This document shows, piece after piece, positions 1 through 10,385 of a stretch of 64,000 nucleotides of DNA. A program made the translations under genes and the position numbers. The number at the start of each line of letters is the position of its first letter. Positions within the stretch are counted from its first letter, which is position 1. Source of the stretch: Variovorax sp. DXTD-1 (GTDB lineage Bacteria; Pseudomonadota; Gammaproteobacteria; Burkholderiales; Burkholderiaceae_C). The notes beneath the pieces are model-generated. The model searched no databases and had not been told where the DNA came from. It worked only from the letters and a program-made list of their open reading frames with translations. The stretch spans positions 62,001 through 126,000 of the forward strand of contig NZ_RWKH01000003.1 in assembly GCF_003984625.1 (NCBI RefSeq). The letters run 5' to 3'.

Positions 1-454
1 GCGCCCAGTCGACACCGAGCGTTGCGGAAAAAGTGCTGGCCGCATTGCTGGTGCTGCCGACGTTGCCGCTTCGCCTGCCGCTGCCGTCGAGCGACACCGT
101 CGGGAACAGCGCGGCGCGCTCGCCCCGCACCAGCGCCTGGGCCTGCGCGTAGTTGGCCACGGCGGCGGCGATGTTCTGGTTCGACACCTGCACGCGGGCG
201 GCCAGCTCGTCGAGCGTGGCGTCGCCGAATAGCTTCCACCATTCGCCGCGGTCGAGCGCATCGGCCGGTGCGGCGGGCAACCAGCCTTCGGCGGCCTTCT
301 GCTCTTTCCATCCGGCGGGCGCGGCCGAGCTTGGCACCTGGTAGGTGGGGCCTACGGCGCAGCCGGCCACCATGGCGGCCAACACGAGTGCGGACAGCCT
401 GCCGGGCGGATGCGAGCGAATGCGTTGTCGTTGTTTCATGGCAGGTTCGTTCAT
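1..454 (-). CDS. RND efflux outer-membrane lipoprotein, NodT/OprM family (N-terminal part)
   Basis: Partial gene running off the left edge. The translation begins with a basic n-region, a hydrophobic stretch and a lipobox VAGC followed by AVGPTY, the classic start of OprM/NodT outer-membrane channels. Then come the TrpTrp-containing helix (GEWWKLFGD) and the start of the repeated coiled-coil channel region (LDELAARVQVSNQNIAAA). It would form the trimeric outer-membrane exit duct for the MdtABC-type pump encoded just upstream on the same strand. Three in-frame ATGs lie close together (469, 454, 439). The first overlaps the mdtC stop as ATGA, and the 454 start has a purine-rich AAGAGAAGAA upstream, so 454 is chosen with doubt. 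Family assignment is firm. Confidence 0.88.
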   Translation of the reverse strand, partial: MNEPAMKQRQRIRSHPPGRLSALVLAAMVAGCAVGPTYQVPSSAAPAGWKEQKAAEGWLPAAPADALDRGEWWKLFGDATLDELAARVQVSNQNIAAAVANYAQAQALVRGERAALFPTVSLDGSGRRSGNVGSTSNAASTFSATLGVDWA

Positions 455-465
455 TGTTCTTCTCT

Positions 466-3400
466 TCATGTCGGCGAGCTTGCGGCGCGGCTCAGGTGCC
501 GCTCGTTGCCGGAGCGGCGGCGCAGCTTGTCGAGCAGCACGTAGACCACCGGCGTCGTCAGCAGCGTGAGCAGCTGGCTCGCCACCAGGCCGCCGATGAT
601 CGCCACGCCCAGCGGCTGGCGCAGCTCGGAGCCCTGGCCGAAACCGATGGCCAGAGGCAGCGCGCCCAGCGCGGCGGCGAGCGTGGTCATGAGAATCGGC
701 CGGAAGCGCAGCAGGCAGGCCTCGCGCACCGCTTCCACGGCCGAGATGCCGCGTGCGCGCTCGGCGTCCAGCGCAAAGTCGATGATCAGAATCGCGTTCT
801 TCTTCACGATGCCTATCAAGAGGAAGAGCCCGATCAGCGCAATGATCGAGAAATCCATGCGGAACAGCAGCAGCGCCAGCACCGCGCCCACGCCCGCGGA
901 AGGCAGCGTGGTCAGCACCGTGATGGGGTGAATCAGGCTTTCGTAGAGCACGCCGAGCACGATGTAGATGACCACGATGGCCGCCACGATGAGCGCCAGC
1001 TGCTGCCCCTGCGACTGCTGCGCCGCGAGCGCCGTGCCCTGGAAGCTGCCGCGCACGTTCACGGGCATGGCAATGTCGGCCTCGGCCTGCGCAACGATGC
1101 GCCGCGCCTCTTGCAGCGTGACGCCCTCGCCCAGGTTGAACGAGACGGTGCTCGCGAGCTCGGTGTCCTGATGGTCGATGGAACTCGGCACCGCGCGTTC
1201 GCTCACCTCGGCGATGGCCGAAAGCGGCACCATGAGCGTGGTGTTCGCCGCCAGCGCCTGGCCGGTGGAGGCGGTGCGCAGGCCCGGGTTGGCCGACGTG
1301 GTGGTCGAGGTGCCGGTGCTGGCATCGGTGGTATTGGCCAGCGAACTCACCGTGGTGGCGCCGCTCGCGGTGGTGCTGGTGGTGAGCGTCGAAGGCACGT
1401 ACAGGTCCTTCAGCACCACGGGCGCGCGCTGGTAGCGCGGCGCCCACTCCATGATCACGGAATACTGGTTGAGTTCGTCGTAGATGGTGGCGACCGAGCG
1501 CTGTCCGTAGGCGTTGTAGAGCGCGTTGTCGACCGCGCTCGAAGTCACGCCCAGCCGGGCGGCGCTTTCGCGGTTGACGTCGACAAAGGTCTCCACGCCG
1601 TTGTCCGACTGGTCGCTGTCGACGTCGGTCAGCGCGGTTTCCTGCCGCAGCCTGTCCGCCAGCTTGGCGGTCCATGTGCGCAGGTCGGCCAGGTTGTCGC
1701 CCTTCAGCGTGTACTGGTAGGCGGAGTTGCTCGAGCGCCCGCCCATGCGCAGGTCTTGCACCGGGCTCAGGAACACGCGCAGGCCGGTCAGCTGGTTGAG
1801 CTGCGGCCGCAGCCGGTTGACGACCGCCGCGGTCTTCTCGGTGCGCTCCGACAGCGGCTTGAGGTTGACGAACATGAAGCCGCCACCCGAGCGGCTGCCG
1901 CCCGCGAAGCCCACCACCGAATCGACCGCCGGGTCCTTGTGGATGATGTCGACCGCCTGGCGCAGCTTTTCGCTCAGCGCCACCGACGAAATGCTCTGGT
2001 CCGCACGCAGGCCTGCATTGAGCTGGCCGTTGTCCTGCTCGGGGAAGTAGCCCTTGGGAATGGCGGAGAACAGATACACGTTGAGGCCGACCACCGCCAG
2101 CAGCACCACCATGACCACGGCCTTGCTCGCAAGCGCCCAATCCAGGCTGTGGGCATAGGTGCGCAGGCTCCACTGGTACACGCTCTCCGACATGCGCGCA
2201 AAGCGCCCCGGCGGCTTGGCGTCCGGCTCCTCGGGCTTCAGCAGCATGGCGCACAGCATGGGCGTGGTGGTGAGCGAGATGACCAGCGATATCAGCACCG
2301 CCACCGACAGCGTGACCGCGAATTCGCGGAACAGCCGGCCGATCTGCCCGTCCATGAACAGCAGCGGAATGAACACCGCCACGAGCGAGAGGCTGATCGA
2401 CAGCACGGTGAACCCGACTTCGCGCGCGCCCCGCAATGCCGCCTCGATGCGGCCCACGCCGGCTTCGATGTGGCGGCTGGTGTTTTCGAGCACCACGATG
2501 GCGTCGTCCACCACGAAGCCCGTGGCCACCGTGAGCGCCATCAGGCTCAGGTTGTTCAGGCTGTAGCCCAGCAGGTGCATCACGCCGAAGGTGCCGAGCA
2601 GCGACACCACCGTGGCCACCGCCGGAATGATGGTGGCGCGCGCCTTGCGCAGGAACAGGCCGACCACCAGCACCACCAGCGCGATGGAAATCATGAGCGT
2701 GGCCTCGATCTCGCGCAGCGAGGCGCGGATGGAGTTGGTGCGGTCGGAAGCCACCTGCACCTCGATGTCCTGCGGCAACTGCGCGCGCAGTTCGGGCAGC
2801 AGTTCGCGCACGCCGTCCACGGTATCGATGATGTTGGCGCCGGGCTCCTGCGTGACCAGCACGATCACCGCGGGCTGCCCGTTGAAGAGGCCCAGCGTGC
2901 GTGTGTTCTCGACGCTGTCGATCACCCGCGCGACGTCGCCCAGCCGCACGGCGGCGCCGTTGCGCCAGGCAATGACCATGTCGCGGTACTCCACGGCGTG
3001 GCGGCCCGGTGACGGCGTGTAGATCTGCAGCCGGCGGTCGTCGTTCTCGATCGCGCCCTTGGGCCGGTTGGCGTTGTTGGCCTGGATGGCGGCGCGCACG
3101 TCTTCGCTGCTGATGCCGAAGCGGTTGAGCGAGAAGGGCTCGAGCTCCACCCGCACGGCCGGCAGCGAGCCGCCGCCGATCTCGACCTCGCCCACGCCCT
3201 CCACCTGCGAGAGCTTCTGGCTCACGATGTTGGACACGGCCTCGTAGATCTGCCCCGGCGTGCGCGTCTTGGAGGTGAGCGCCAGGATCGCGATGGGCGC
3301 GGCCGTGGGGTTGCGCTTGCGGTAGGTCGGGTTGCTGCGCAAGGTGGCCGGCAGGTCGGCCCGGGCCGCGTTGATGGCCGCCTGCACCTCGCGCGCGGCG

Positions 3401-3708
3401 CTGTCGATGTTGCGCTTGAGGTCGAACTGCAGGCTGATGCGGGTCGAGCCGTTCGAGCTGGTCGAGGTGAGTTCGTTGACGCCCGCAATCACGCCCAGCC
3501 GCCGCTCCAGCGGCGTGGCAACGCTCGATGCCATGGTGCTCGGGCTCGCGCCCGCAAGGCTGGCGGTGACCGAGATGGTGGGAAAGTCGACCTGCGGCAA
3601 CGGAGACACAGGCAGCACGAAGAACGCCGCAATCCCGGCCAGCGCGATGCCGATGGTCAGCAAGACCGTCGCAATCGGGCGTTCGACGAAAGGCCTGGAG
3701 AGGTTCAT
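466..3708 (-). CDS. mdtC: RND multidrug efflux permease, MdtC-like
   Basis: Inner-membrane proton/drug antiporter of the HAE1 RND family. It starts [20 protein letters not shown] (TM1), has the proton-relay pair in TM4 ([12 protein letters not shown], Asp pair near residue 402), and the duplicated 12-TM layout with two large periplasmic loops. At 1080 residues it is about 55 longer than Escherichia coli MdtC. The surplus lies near residues 770-823 as a Thr/Ser/Ala-rich low-complexity segment between the DLYVP and [10 protein letters not shown] blocks. The start ATG overlaps the stop of the upstream RND gene as ATGA, so the two permeases are translationally coupled, as expected for heteromeric MdtBC. 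The MdtC label follows order and homology; substrate is unknown. Confidence 0.93.
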   Translation of the reverse strand: MNLSRPFVERPIATVLLTIGIALAGIAAFFVLPVSPLPQVDFPTISVTASLAGASPSTMASSVATPLERRLGVIAGVNELTSTSSNGSTRISLQFDLKRNIDSAAREVQAAINAARADLPATLRSNPTYRKRNPTAAPIAILALTSKTRTPGQIYEAVSNIVSQKLSQVEGVGEVEIGGGSLPAVRVELEPFSLNRFGISSEDVRAAIQANNANRPKGAIENDDRRLQIYTPSPGRHAVEYRDMVIAWRNGAAVRLGDVARVIDSVENTRTLGLFNGQPAVIVLVTQEPGANIIDTVDGVRELLPELRAQLPQDIEVQVASDRTNSIRASLREIEATLMISIALVVLVVGLFLRKARATIIPAVATVVSLLGTFGVMHLLGYSLNNLSLMALTVATGFVVDDAIVVLENTSRHIEAGVGRIEAALRGAREVGFTVLSISLSLVAVFIPLLFMDGQIGRLFREFAVTLSVAVLISLVISLTTTPMLCAMLLKPEEPDAKPPGRFARMSESVYQWSLRTYAHSLDWALASKAVVMVVLLAVVGLNVYLFSAIPKGYFPEQDNGQLNAGLRADQSISSVALSEKLRQAVDIIHKDPAVDSVVGFAGGSRSGGGFMFVNLKPLSERTEKTAAVVNRLRPQLNQLTGLRVFLSPVQDLRMGGRSSNSAYQYTLKGDNLADLRTWTAKLADRLRQETALTDVDSDQSDNGVETFVDVNRESAARLGVTSSAVDNALYNAYGQRSVATIYDELNQYSVIMEWAPRYQRAPVVLKDLYVPSTLTTSTTASGATTVSSLANTTDASTGTSTTTSANPGLRTASTGQALAANTTLMVPLSAIAEVSERAVPSSIDHQDTELASTVSFNLGEGVTLQEARRIVAQAEADIAMPVNVRGSFQGTALAAQQSQGQQLALIVAAIVVIYIVLGVLYESLIHPITVLTTLPSAGVGAVLALLLFRMDFSIIALIGLFLLIGIVKKNAILIIDFALDAERARGISAVEAVREACLLRFRPILMTTLAAALGALPLAIGFGQGSELRQPLGVAIIGGLVASQLLTLLTTPVVYVLLDKLRRRSGNERHLSRAASSPT

Positions 3709-6700
3709 TCGGCCGCAACCTCCGGCTTGCGCCCGAACCGGCGGCCCATGCGGTCAAAGGCCAGATACACCACCGGCGTGGTGAACAGCGTGAGCACCTG
3801 GCTCACCACCAGCCCGCCGAAGATGGCCAGCCCCAGTGGCCGGCGCAGCTCGGCGCCCTCGCCCCAGCCGAACATCAGCGGCAGCGCCGCGAAAAGCGCC
3901 GCCAGCGTGGTCATCAGAATGGGCCGGAAGCGCAGCAGCGCCGCCTGGTGAATGGCCTCCTGCGGCGACTTGCCCTCGCGCCGCTCGGCGTCGATGGCAA
4001 AGTCGATCATCATGATCGCGTTCTTCTTCACGATGCCGATCAGAAGAATGATGCCGATGATGCCGATCACGCCCAGGTCGTTGCCCGTGACCATCAATGC
4101 GAGCAGCGCGCCCACGCCGGCCGAAGGCAGTGTCGAGAGAATCGTCAGCGGATGGATGTAGCTCTCATACAGCACGCCCAGCACGATGTACACGCACACC
4201 ACCGCCGCAAGAATGAGCCACAGCTGGTTGGAGAGCGATTTTTCGTAGGCCCCCGCCGCACCCAGGAAGCTCATCGTCATGCTCGCCGGCATGCCGATTT
4301 CATTGGCCGCCGCGCGAATGGCCGCCACCGATTTTCCGAGCGCCACGTTCTCGGCCGTGTCGAAGCCCACCGTGGCGGCCGGGTACTGCGCCACGTGCGT
4401 CACCTGCAGCGGCGCGGCCTGCTCGCGCACCGTGGCAATCGACGAGAGCGTGGTCGGCGCGCCGCTGCCGGTGCGCAACTGCAGGTTGCCCAGCAGCTGC
4501 GGCGAGGCCAGGGCTTCGCGCTGCGCCTCGAGAATCACGCGGTACTGGTTGGTCTCGGTGAAGATGGTCGAGACGATGCGCTGGCCGAATGCGCTGTAGA
4601 GCGTGTCGTCCACCGAACTGGCCGTGACCGAGAGGCGCGACGCCGTGTTGCGATCGATGTCGACATAGGCGGCCAGGCCCTTGGCACCCGCGTTGGTGGT
4701 GGCATTGCGCACCAGCGGCTCGGAGCGCAGGCGCTCCACCAGCTTTTGCGCCCAGGTGTCGACGGTGGTGGTGTCCACCCCTTCGAGCGACACGCGGAAT
4801 TCGGTCGGACCCGTCTCGGCGTCGATGGTCAGGTCTTGCGTGGGCTGAAGGTACAGCGTGACACCGGCCACCGAGCGCACCCGCTCGCGCAGGCGCTGCA
4901 TGGTGGCTTCCTGGTTGCCCCGGTCGGCCTTCATGTTGATGAGCATGCTGCCGGTGTTCAGCGCCGTGTTGTTGGCGGCGTCCACACCCACTACCGAACT
5001 CACGCTGGCCACTTCCGGGTCGGCCAGGATGGCGTTGGCCGCCTGCTGCTGCAGCTCGGCCATGCGGGTATACGACACGTCTTGCGCGGCTTCGATCCGT
5101 GCCTGCAGCTGCCCGGTGTCCTGCGTGGGGAAGAGCCCCTTCGGAATCACCATGTAGAGCAGCACCGTGAGCGCCAGCGTGGCCACCGCCACCACGAGCG
5201 TCAGAGGCTGATGGCGCAACACCCATTGCAGCCACACGTCGTAGCGGGCGATCACGCGGTCGAAGAAGCGCTGCACGCTGGCACCGAAGCGCCCACCCTC
5301 TTCGGCCTGCGGCTTGAGCCAGCGCGCCGACATCATCGGCACCAGCGTGAGCGACACCACGGCGGAAATCAGGATGGTGATGGCCAGCGTGACGGCGAAC
5401 TCGCGGAACAGCCGGCCCACCACGTCGCCCATGAACAGCAATGGAATCAGCACCGCGATGAGCGACACCGTGAGCGAGATGATGGTGAAGCCGATTTGCG
5501 TGGCGCCCTTGAGCGCGGCCTTGAACGGGGGATCGCCCTCTTCCAGGTAGCGCGCGATGTTCTCGATCATGACGATCGCATCGTCGACCACGAAGCCGGT
5601 GGCAATGGTCAGCGCCATCAGGCTCAGGTTGTTGAGGCTGTAGCCCAGCAGGTACATCAGCCCGCAGGTGCCGATGAGCGAGATGGGCACCGCAAGGCTC
5701 GCAATGATGGTCGCGCGCACGCTGTGCAAAAAGAAAAAGATCACCAGCACCACCATCACCACGGCCAGCCCGAGCTCGAGCTGCACATGCGAGACCGATG
5801 CGCGGATGCCGGTGGTGCGGTCGCTCAGCACTTCCACCTTCAGCGAGCCCGGCAACGAGGCCTCGAGCTCGGGCAGCTGCTTCTTGATGGCGTCGACCGT
5901 GCCGATCACGTTGGCGCCGGGCTGGCGCTGCACGTTCAGGATGATGGCCGGGTACAGCACGGGCTCCCGCTCGCCCACGCGCAAGGCGGCCCAGGCGCCC
6001 AGCTGTGTGTTCTCGGCACCGTCGACCACGCGCGCCACGTCGGTCATGCGCACCGGCGCACCGTTCTTCCAGGCGACGATGAGGTTCTTGTAGTCGTCCG
6101 CCGTCACGAGCTGGTCGTTGGCGTTGATGGTGTAGGCCCGGCGCGGGCCGTCGAAGCTGCCCTTGGCGCTGTTGGCATTGGCCGCGGTGATGGCGCTGCG
6201 CAGCGTGTCCAGGCCGATGCCCACCGATGCCAGTGCGTTGGTGTCTGCCTGAATACGCACGGCCGGGCGCTGCCCGCCCGAAAGCGACACCAGCCCCACG
6301 CCGCTGACCTGGCTGATCTTCTGCGCGAGCCGCGTGTTCACGAGGTTCTGCACCTCGGTGAGCGGCATGGTCTCGGAGCTCACCGCCAGCGAGAGGATGG
6401 GCGCGTCGGCCGGGTTCACCTTGGCGTACACGGGCGGCGCCGGCAAGTCGGCCGGCAGCAGCGAGCCGCCGGCATTGATGGCGGCCTGCACCTGCTGCTC
6501 GGCCACGTCCAGCGTCTGGTCGAGCGCGAACTGCAGTGTGACGATCGACACGCCCGCCGAGCTCACCGAGCTCATGCGGTTGAGCCCGGCCATCTGGCCG
6601 AACTGCCGCTCCAGCGGTGCGGTCACGGTGCGGCTCATCACCTCGGGGCTGGCGCCGGGGTAGAGGGTCTGCACCTGGATCGTCGGGTAGTCGACCTGCG

Positions 6701-6812
6701 GCAGCGCGGCCAGCGGCAGCAGCCGCAGGCCCACGAAGCCGGCCAGCACAATGGCCACCATCAGCAGCGCCGTGGCCACCGGCCGATCGATAAAAGGGCG
6801 TGAGGGGCTCAT
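3705..6812 (-). CDS. mdtB: RND multidrug efflux permease, MdtB-like
   Basis: First of two adjacent HAE1 RND permeases (1035 aa), partner of the downstream permease. The start is placed at [18 protein letters not shown], the conserved RND N-terminus, because the open frame upstream is Arg/Ala-rich and lies over the end of the adaptor gene. TM4 carries [12 protein letters not shown] near residue 407, the proton-relay aspartates, and the C-terminal half repeats the fold ([20 protein letters not shown]). It lies 43 bp after the adaptor gene and overlaps the next permease by 4 nt. In the E. coli system B2C heterotrimers form, with C doing most substrate binding; that division of labour is only inferred here. 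Confidence 0.93.
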   Translation of the reverse strand: MSPSRPFIDRPVATALLMVAIVLAGFVGLRLLPLAALPQVDYPTIQVQTLYPGASPEVMSRTVTAPLERQFGQMAGLNRMSSVSSAGVSIVTLQFALDQTLDVAEQQVQAAINAGGSLLPADLPAPPVYAKVNPADAPILSLAVSSETMPLTEVQNLVNTRLAQKISQVSGVGLVSLSGGQRPAVRIQADTNALASVGIGLDTLRSAITAANANSAKGSFDGPRRAYTINANDQLVTADDYKNLIVAWKNGAPVRMTDVARVVDGAENTQLGAWAALRVGEREPVLYPAIILNVQRQPGANVIGTVDAIKKQLPELEASLPGSLKVEVLSDRTTGIRASVSHVQLELGLAVVMVVLVIFFFLHSVRATIIASLAVPISLIGTCGLMYLLGYSLNNLSLMALTIATGFVVDDAIVMIENIARYLEEGDPPFKAALKGATQIGFTIISLTVSLIAVLIPLLFMGDVVGRLFREFAVTLAITILISAVVSLTLVPMMSARWLKPQAEEGGRFGASVQRFFDRVIARYDVWLQWVLRHQPLTLVVAVATLALTVLLYMVIPKGLFPTQDTGQLQARIEAAQDVSYTRMAELQQQAANAILADPEVASVSSVVGVDAANNTALNTGSMLINMKADRGNQEATMQRLRERVRSVAGVTLYLQPTQDLTIDAETGPTEFRVSLEGVDTTTVDTWAQKLVERLRSEPLVRNATTNAGAKGLAAYVDIDRNTASRLSVTASSVDDTLYSAFGQRIVSTIFTETNQYRVILEAQREALASPQLLGNLQLRTGSGAPTTLSSIATVREQAAPLQVTHVAQYPAATVGFDTAENVALGKSVAAIRAAANEIGMPASMTMSFLGAAGAYEKSLSNQLWLILAAVVCVYIVLGVLYESYIHPLTILSTLPSAGVGALLALMVTGNDLGVIGIIGIILLIGIVKKNAIMMIDFAIDAERREGKSPQEAIHQAALLRFRPILMTTLAALFAALPLMFGWGEGAELRRPLGLAIFGGLVVSQVLTLFTTPVVYLAFDRMGRRFGRKPEVAAE

Positions 6813-6855
6813 CGCGAACGCGCTCGCTTGTTCCGTGGGTTGTTGCCGATGCTCT

Positions 6856-8190
6856 TCATTGCGGCGGGCGCTGGCGCCGCCGCTCTCCACCGCCTTCGCC
6901 GCGCTCGCCACGCGGGCCCGATGCCGCACCGCGGGGCCCCGACGCGCCGCCACGCGGACCCATGGCCGGCCTTTCGCCCTGCAGCTGAACAACGGCGCCG
7001 TCCTTGATGCGGTCGCCGCCTTCGGTCACCACGTTCTCGCCGGTCTTCAGGCCCGAGGTGATGGCCACCACATCGACATTGGCCTCGCCGCGCTTCACCT
7101 GGCGCATGGAAACGGTGCGGTCTTCATTGATGACATACACATAGTCGCCATTGGGGCCGGTGCGCACCGCGGTAACCGGCACCACCACCGCGCGCACCTT
7201 GCGCAGCAGCATCTGCACGTTGACGAACTGGCTCGGGAACAGCGTGGTCTGCGCATTGCCGAAGCGGGCCTTGGCCCTGACGGTGCCGGTGGTGGTGTCG
7301 ACCACGTTGTCGAGCGTGGAGAAGGTGCCCGTGTCGAGCGTTGCCGCGCGGGTGCGGTCGAACGCGGTGACCGGCAGCGGCTCGCCCTTGGCCAGCTGTG
7401 CCTGGATGTCGGGCACGCGGTCTTGCGGCACCGAGAACTGCACGTCGATCGGGTTCATCTGCGTGATGACCGCAATACCCGTGGTCGCGTTGGCCGTGAC
7501 CGTGTTGCCCGCGTCCACCGCGCGCAGGCCGATGCGGCCGGCAACTGGCGCGGTGATGCGGGTGTAGTCGAGGTTCAGCTTGGCGGCAGCCTCGGCGGCC
7601 AGGTCGGTGGTGACCGTGCCTTCGAGCTGCCGGACCAGCGCGGCCTGGGTGTCCACGTCTTGCCGGGCGATGGAGTCTTGCCCCAGCAGCGTGCGGTAGC
7701 GCGCCAGGGTGACGCGTGCGGCCTCGAGCTGCGCCTCGTCGCGCTGGCGCGTGCCGCGCGCCTGCATCAGCGCCTGCTCGTAGGGCCGGGGGTCGATGCG
7801 CGCGAGCAGCTGGTTCTTGGCAACGGTTTGCCCTTCGGTGAACAGCACCTCGGTAAGCACCCCGCCCACCTGCGCCCTGAGCGTGATGGTTGCGAGCGGC
7901 GTGACGGTGCCGAGCGCGTCGATGGTCACCGGCAGCTCGATCTCGCGCGCCAGCGCATTGCCAACCGTGACGGTGGCGCCGCCGAAGCCCGGTCCGCCGG
8001 CGGTGCTGGCCTTGCGGTTGATGAGGTACCAGGCGCCGCCTCCGAGCAGCAGCAACAAGAGCAGCGCAATCAGGCTGCCAAGCCAGAGCCGGCGGCGCGA
8101 GGGCGGCCGGGGCGGCGGGGATGAGGCGGGGTGTACCGGTTGAACAGCAGGCGAATCGCCGGAAGAAGGCTCGGAGTTCGGTGATTCCAT
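6856..8190 (-). CDS. mdtA: RND efflux periplasmic adaptor, MdtA-like
   Basis: Membrane-fusion protein linking the RND permeases to the outer-membrane channel. Residues 1-40 are Pro/Ser-rich and cytoplasmic, followed by one TM helix rich in Leu, a biotinyl-lipoyl-like half motif ([18 protein letters not shown]), an alpha-hairpin ([20 protein letters not shown]), the second lipoyl half ([18 protein letters not shown]) and the beta-barrel/MP domain. The last 40 residues are a Gly/Arg/Ser-rich tail with repeated GPRG units, probably disordered. The start is set at MESPNSEP, seven codons inside the longest frame. It is the first gene of the operon, with a candidate promoter and direct-repeat box 36-90 bp upstream. 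Confidence 0.92.
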   Translation of the reverse strand: MESPNSEPSSGDSPAVQPVHPASSPPPRPPSRRRLWLGSLIALLLLLLLGGGAWYLINRKASTAGGPGFGGATVTVGNALAREIELPVTIDALGTVTPLATITLRAQVGGVLTEVLFTEGQTVAKNQLLARIDPRPYEQALMQARGTRQRDEAQLEAARVTLARYRTLLGQDSIARQDVDTQAALVRQLEGTVTTDLAAEAAAKLNLDYTRITAPVAGRIGLRAVDAGNTVTANATTGIAVITQMNPIDVQFSVPQDRVPDIQAQLAKGEPLPVTAFDRTRAATLDTGTFSTLDNVVDTTTGTVRAKARFGNAQTTLFPSQFVNVQMLLRKVRAVVVPVTAVRTGPNGDYVYVINEDRTVSMRQVKRGEANVDVVAITSGLKTGENVVTEGGDRIKDGAVVQLQGERPAMGPRGGASGPRGAASGPRGERGEGGGERRRQRPPQ

Positions 8191-8225
8191 GTGTGGGTGT
8201 GGCAGTCGCAAGTACAGCCGCTAGT

Positions 8226-8248
8226 GGAGCGCTGGATCGTAGCGCTCC
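8226..8248. repeat. Perfect 8-bp inverted repeat upstream of mdtA
   Basis: GGAGCGCT and AGCGCTCC flank a 7-nt spacer, 36 bp before the mdtA start. On the minus strand a possible -10 (TACGAT) lies across the spacer, so a protein bound here could block transcription. Alternatively it forms a hairpin in the 5' untranslated region. Function is inferred. Confidence 0.45.
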
Positions 8249-8261
8249 TGTCTTATGAACC

Positions 8262-8277
8262 GTAAAGCATCGGTAAA
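8262..8277 (-). promoter_or_regulatory. CpxR-like direct repeat GTAAA-N6-GTAAA upstream of mdtABC
   Basis: Two GTAAA pentamers start 11 bp apart, one helical turn, 72-87 bp before the mdtA start. The E. coli CpxR consensus is a GTAAA direct repeat separated by about five bases, and E. coli mdtABC is controlled by BaeR and CpxR. The match to an OmpR-family box is therefore notable. Whether this organism's regulator is CpxR, BaeR or another is not shown; no two-component OmpR-type gene is in the window. Confidence 0.45.
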
Positions 8278-8419
8278 GCTTCGGAAAACGGCGCGTTTCG
8301 CGCCCGTTGGCGGCATTCCACGCGCCCAGCCCGCATTTCGTCGCAGACCCGTGGCCCGGGCTCGGGTGCGCCGGCACAGTCCGGCCCATCGAATCATCTT
8401 TTCACCCAGGAGAAACGCC

Positions 8420-8941
8420 ATGCTGCTGCAGATCATTCTTCATACCCCGAAGTGGGTCTTCGCCGTTTTTGCGCTGCTCCTGTGGCTCGGCTGCAGGCAG
8501 TTGCTGACCGGCCACGTCAGCCTGGCCAAGGTGACGGTGATGCCCGTTGCCATGACCGGCCTTTCGCTGGCGGGCGTGATCTCGGCCTTCGGCGATTCGC
8601 CGGGCGCCCTGCTCGGCTGGGCCGTGGCCGCCGCCGCGCTGGTGCTGCTGGTGCTTCAGCAGCCCCTGCCCGCCACCACGCGCTATGACCGCGACGCTCG
8701 CAAGTTTCACGTGGCCGGCAGCGCCGTGCCGCTGGTGCTGATGATGGGCATTTTCTTCACGAAGTACGCGGTGGGTGTGTCCCTTGCCATGCACCCCGAA
8801 CTGCGCCAGCAGGCCAGCTTTGCCGTGGCAGTTCCGATGCTTTACGGCGCCTTCAGCGGCATCTTCGCGGCGCGCGCCGTGCGGCTCTGGAAGCTGGCCA
8901 TCCGCACCGACGCCATGGCCGTGCAGGCCCGTGCGGCCTAA
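8420..8941 (+). CDS. Membrane protein of the DUF6622 type
   Basis: A 173-residue integral membrane protein with about five hydrophobic helices (KWVFAVFALLLWLGCRQLL, MTGLSLAGVISAF, LLGWAVAAAALVLLVL, VPLVLMMGIFFTKYAVGV, VAVPMLYGAFSGIFAARAV). It has no signal peptide or catalytic motif. The start follows an AGGAGA ribosome-binding site at ideal spacing. I recognise it only as the DUF6622 family often seen in Burkholderiales; function is unknown. It is the first gene of a plus-strand group ending in a LytS/LytTR pair, 68 bp before the next gene, so it may be a target or accessory of that system. Confidence 0.72.
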   Translation: MLLQIILHTPKWVFAVFALLLWLGCRQLLTGHVSLAKVTVMPVAMTGLSLAGVISAFGDSPGALLGWAVAAAALVLLVLQQPLPATTRYDRDARKFHVAGSAVPLVLMMGIFFTKYAVGVSLAMHPELRQQASFAVAVPMLYGAFSGIFAARAVRLWKLAIRTDAMAVQARAA

Positions 8942-9009
8942 GATCGCCAGCCGATTCATCGACTGCCGCCAAACCAGCCATTCAAGCCAATCGTTATCGG
9001 AGCACTGTC

Positions 9010-9306
9010 ATGAACACCACACAAGCGAACCCTTCCGCCGGCGACATCGAAAAGCGCGCCCGCCGCCGCGCCGGCGCCAAGATGGGCTGGTACATCCATG
9101 CCTTCGTCTATGTACTCGTCAACCTCGGGCTGGTAGCCATCTCCGCATCGCGCGGCCACAGCTGGGCGGTGTATCCGCTCATGGGCTGGGGCCTGGGCCT
9201 GCTGATTCACGGCGCCGTCATCTGGTTCATTGCGCCCGGCGGCAGTTTTTATGACCGACTGGTGGAGCGCGAACGGCGCGCGCTGCGAGCCGGGGAACGC
9301 GGATGA
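9010..9306 (+). CDS. 2TM domain protein, probable kinase accessory
   Basis: A 98-residue protein with a basic N-terminus (EKRARRRAGAKMG), two transmembrane helices (WYIHAFVYVLVNLGLVAI and MGWGLGLLIHGAVIWFIAP) joined by a short loop, then a charged tail. This is the pattern of the 2TM family, which is often encoded or fused next to LytS/YehU-type histidine kinases. The stop overlaps the kinase start by 4 nt (ATGA), so the two are translationally coupled. A direct role in sensing or kinase stabilisation is an inference from that context. Confidence 0.75.
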   Translation: MNTTQANPSAGDIEKRARRRAGAKMGWYIHAFVYVLVNLGLVAISASRGHSWAVYPLMGWGLGLLIHGAVIWFIAPGGSFYDRLVERERRALRAGERG

Positions 9307-10385
9307 GCGTCGGCGCGCTGCCTCGCTTCCGCGCAGAGAACATCCGCGGCATGCTTCGGCATGGCCTGATCACCGTCATCTTCTGCTGCCTCATCGCTTC
9401 GGCGTTGGCCATCTCGGGCAACGGCAGTTGGGAATCCCAGATGGTGTATTCGCTGTCGATCGGAACGATCTGTTGGCTCGTCATCGACACCGGCCGGTTG
9501 CTTCTGAGCGGTCACAAGGAGGTGCTGTGGCCGCACGGCCTCTGGAGCTATGGGCTGATAGCGCTGGGTATCACCGTCGGCTTTCTGGGCGGCAACGTCA
9601 TCGGCGACGCCTGGGTCGGCGCGCCACCGCTCGAGTTCCGCAACCTCGCCGCGCGCAAGATGGCCTCGACCATCGTCATCACGCTGGTTGCCACCATCGG
9701 CATGTGCTTCTTCTTTTTCAGCCTCGGCAAAAGCAAGCACATGCAAAGCCAGCTCAACGTGGCGCAGCGCAACGCCACGGAGGCCCGGCTCAAGCTGCTC
9801 GAAACGCAGCTTGAACCGCACATGCTGTTCAACACGTTGGCCAACTTGCGTGTGCTGATCACGACCGACCCGCCACGCGCCGTGGCCATGCTCGACCGCC
9901 TCAATAACTACCTGCGCATGACGCTCAGCGGCTCGCGCGCCCTGGCGCATCCGCTGTCGGCCGAGTTCGAACGGCTGGCCGATTACCTCGAACTGATGTC
10001 GGTGCGCATGGGCGAGCGCCTCTGCTACACGCTCGATCTGCCCGAAGACTTGCGCGACGCGCCGGTGCCGCCGCTGCTGCTGCAGCCGCTGGTCGAAAAC
10101 AGCATCCGCCATGGGCTGGAGCCCAAGGTGGAAGGCGGCGAGATCGTCGTGCGGGCGCGGCAAGACGCGGGCCGGCTCGTCATGGAAGTGAGCGACACCG
10201 GCGTCGGCATCGACGCGGCCCAGTCCTCGCAATCCGACGGCAGCGAAGGCAGCGGTTTCGGGCTCGAACAGGTGCGCGAACGGCTTGCCGCCGTGTACGG
10301 CGATCAGGGCCGCATGAGCCTCGCCGCCGAGCCTGCGGGCGGAACCCGCACCACACTCAGCTTTCCCTTGTCGCCACACGCATGA
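9303..10385 (+). CDS. LytS/YehU-family membrane sensor histidine kinase
   Basis: A 360-residue kinase with four N-terminal TM helices and no large extracellular loop, a short coiled coil, and the His_kinase domain of the LytS type: LLETQLEPHMLFNTLANL holds the phospho-accepting His followed by the FN pair. The ATPase part has the N-box LLLQPLVENSIRHGLEPK, the G1 box VSDTGVGID and GSGFGLEQVRERL. The signal is probably sensed within the membrane. It is preceded by a 2TM protein and followed by a LytTR response regulator, each overlapping by 4 nt, so all three are co-produced. The stimulus cannot be read from the sequence. Confidence 0.92.
   Translation: MSVGALPRFRAENIRGMLRHGLITVIFCCLIASALAISGNGSWESQMVYSLSIGTICWLVIDTGRLLLSGHKEVLWPHGLWSYGLIALGITVGFLGGNVIGDAWVGAPPLEFRNLAARKMASTIVITLVATIGMCFFFFSLGKSKHMQSQLNVAQRNATEARLKLLETQLEPHMLFNTLANLRVLITTDPPRAVAMLDRLNNYLRMTLSGSRALAHPLSAEFERLADYLELMSVRMGERLCYTLDLPEDLRDAPVPPLLLQPLVENSIRHGLEPKVEGGEIVVRARQDAGRLVMEVSDTGVGIDAAQSSQSDGSEGSGFGLEQVRERLAAVYGDQGRMSLAAEPAGGTRTTLSFPLSPHA

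Noticed and set aside
22..3012. 996-codon open frame on the plus strand opposite mdtC
   Set aside because: Its product is His/Arg/Gly-rich with no recognisable domain, and it mirrors the GC-rich third positions of the real permease gene.
3948..6803. 951-codon open frame on the plus strand opposite mdtB
   Set aside because: Same reason: composition-driven antisense frame over a well-supported RND gene.
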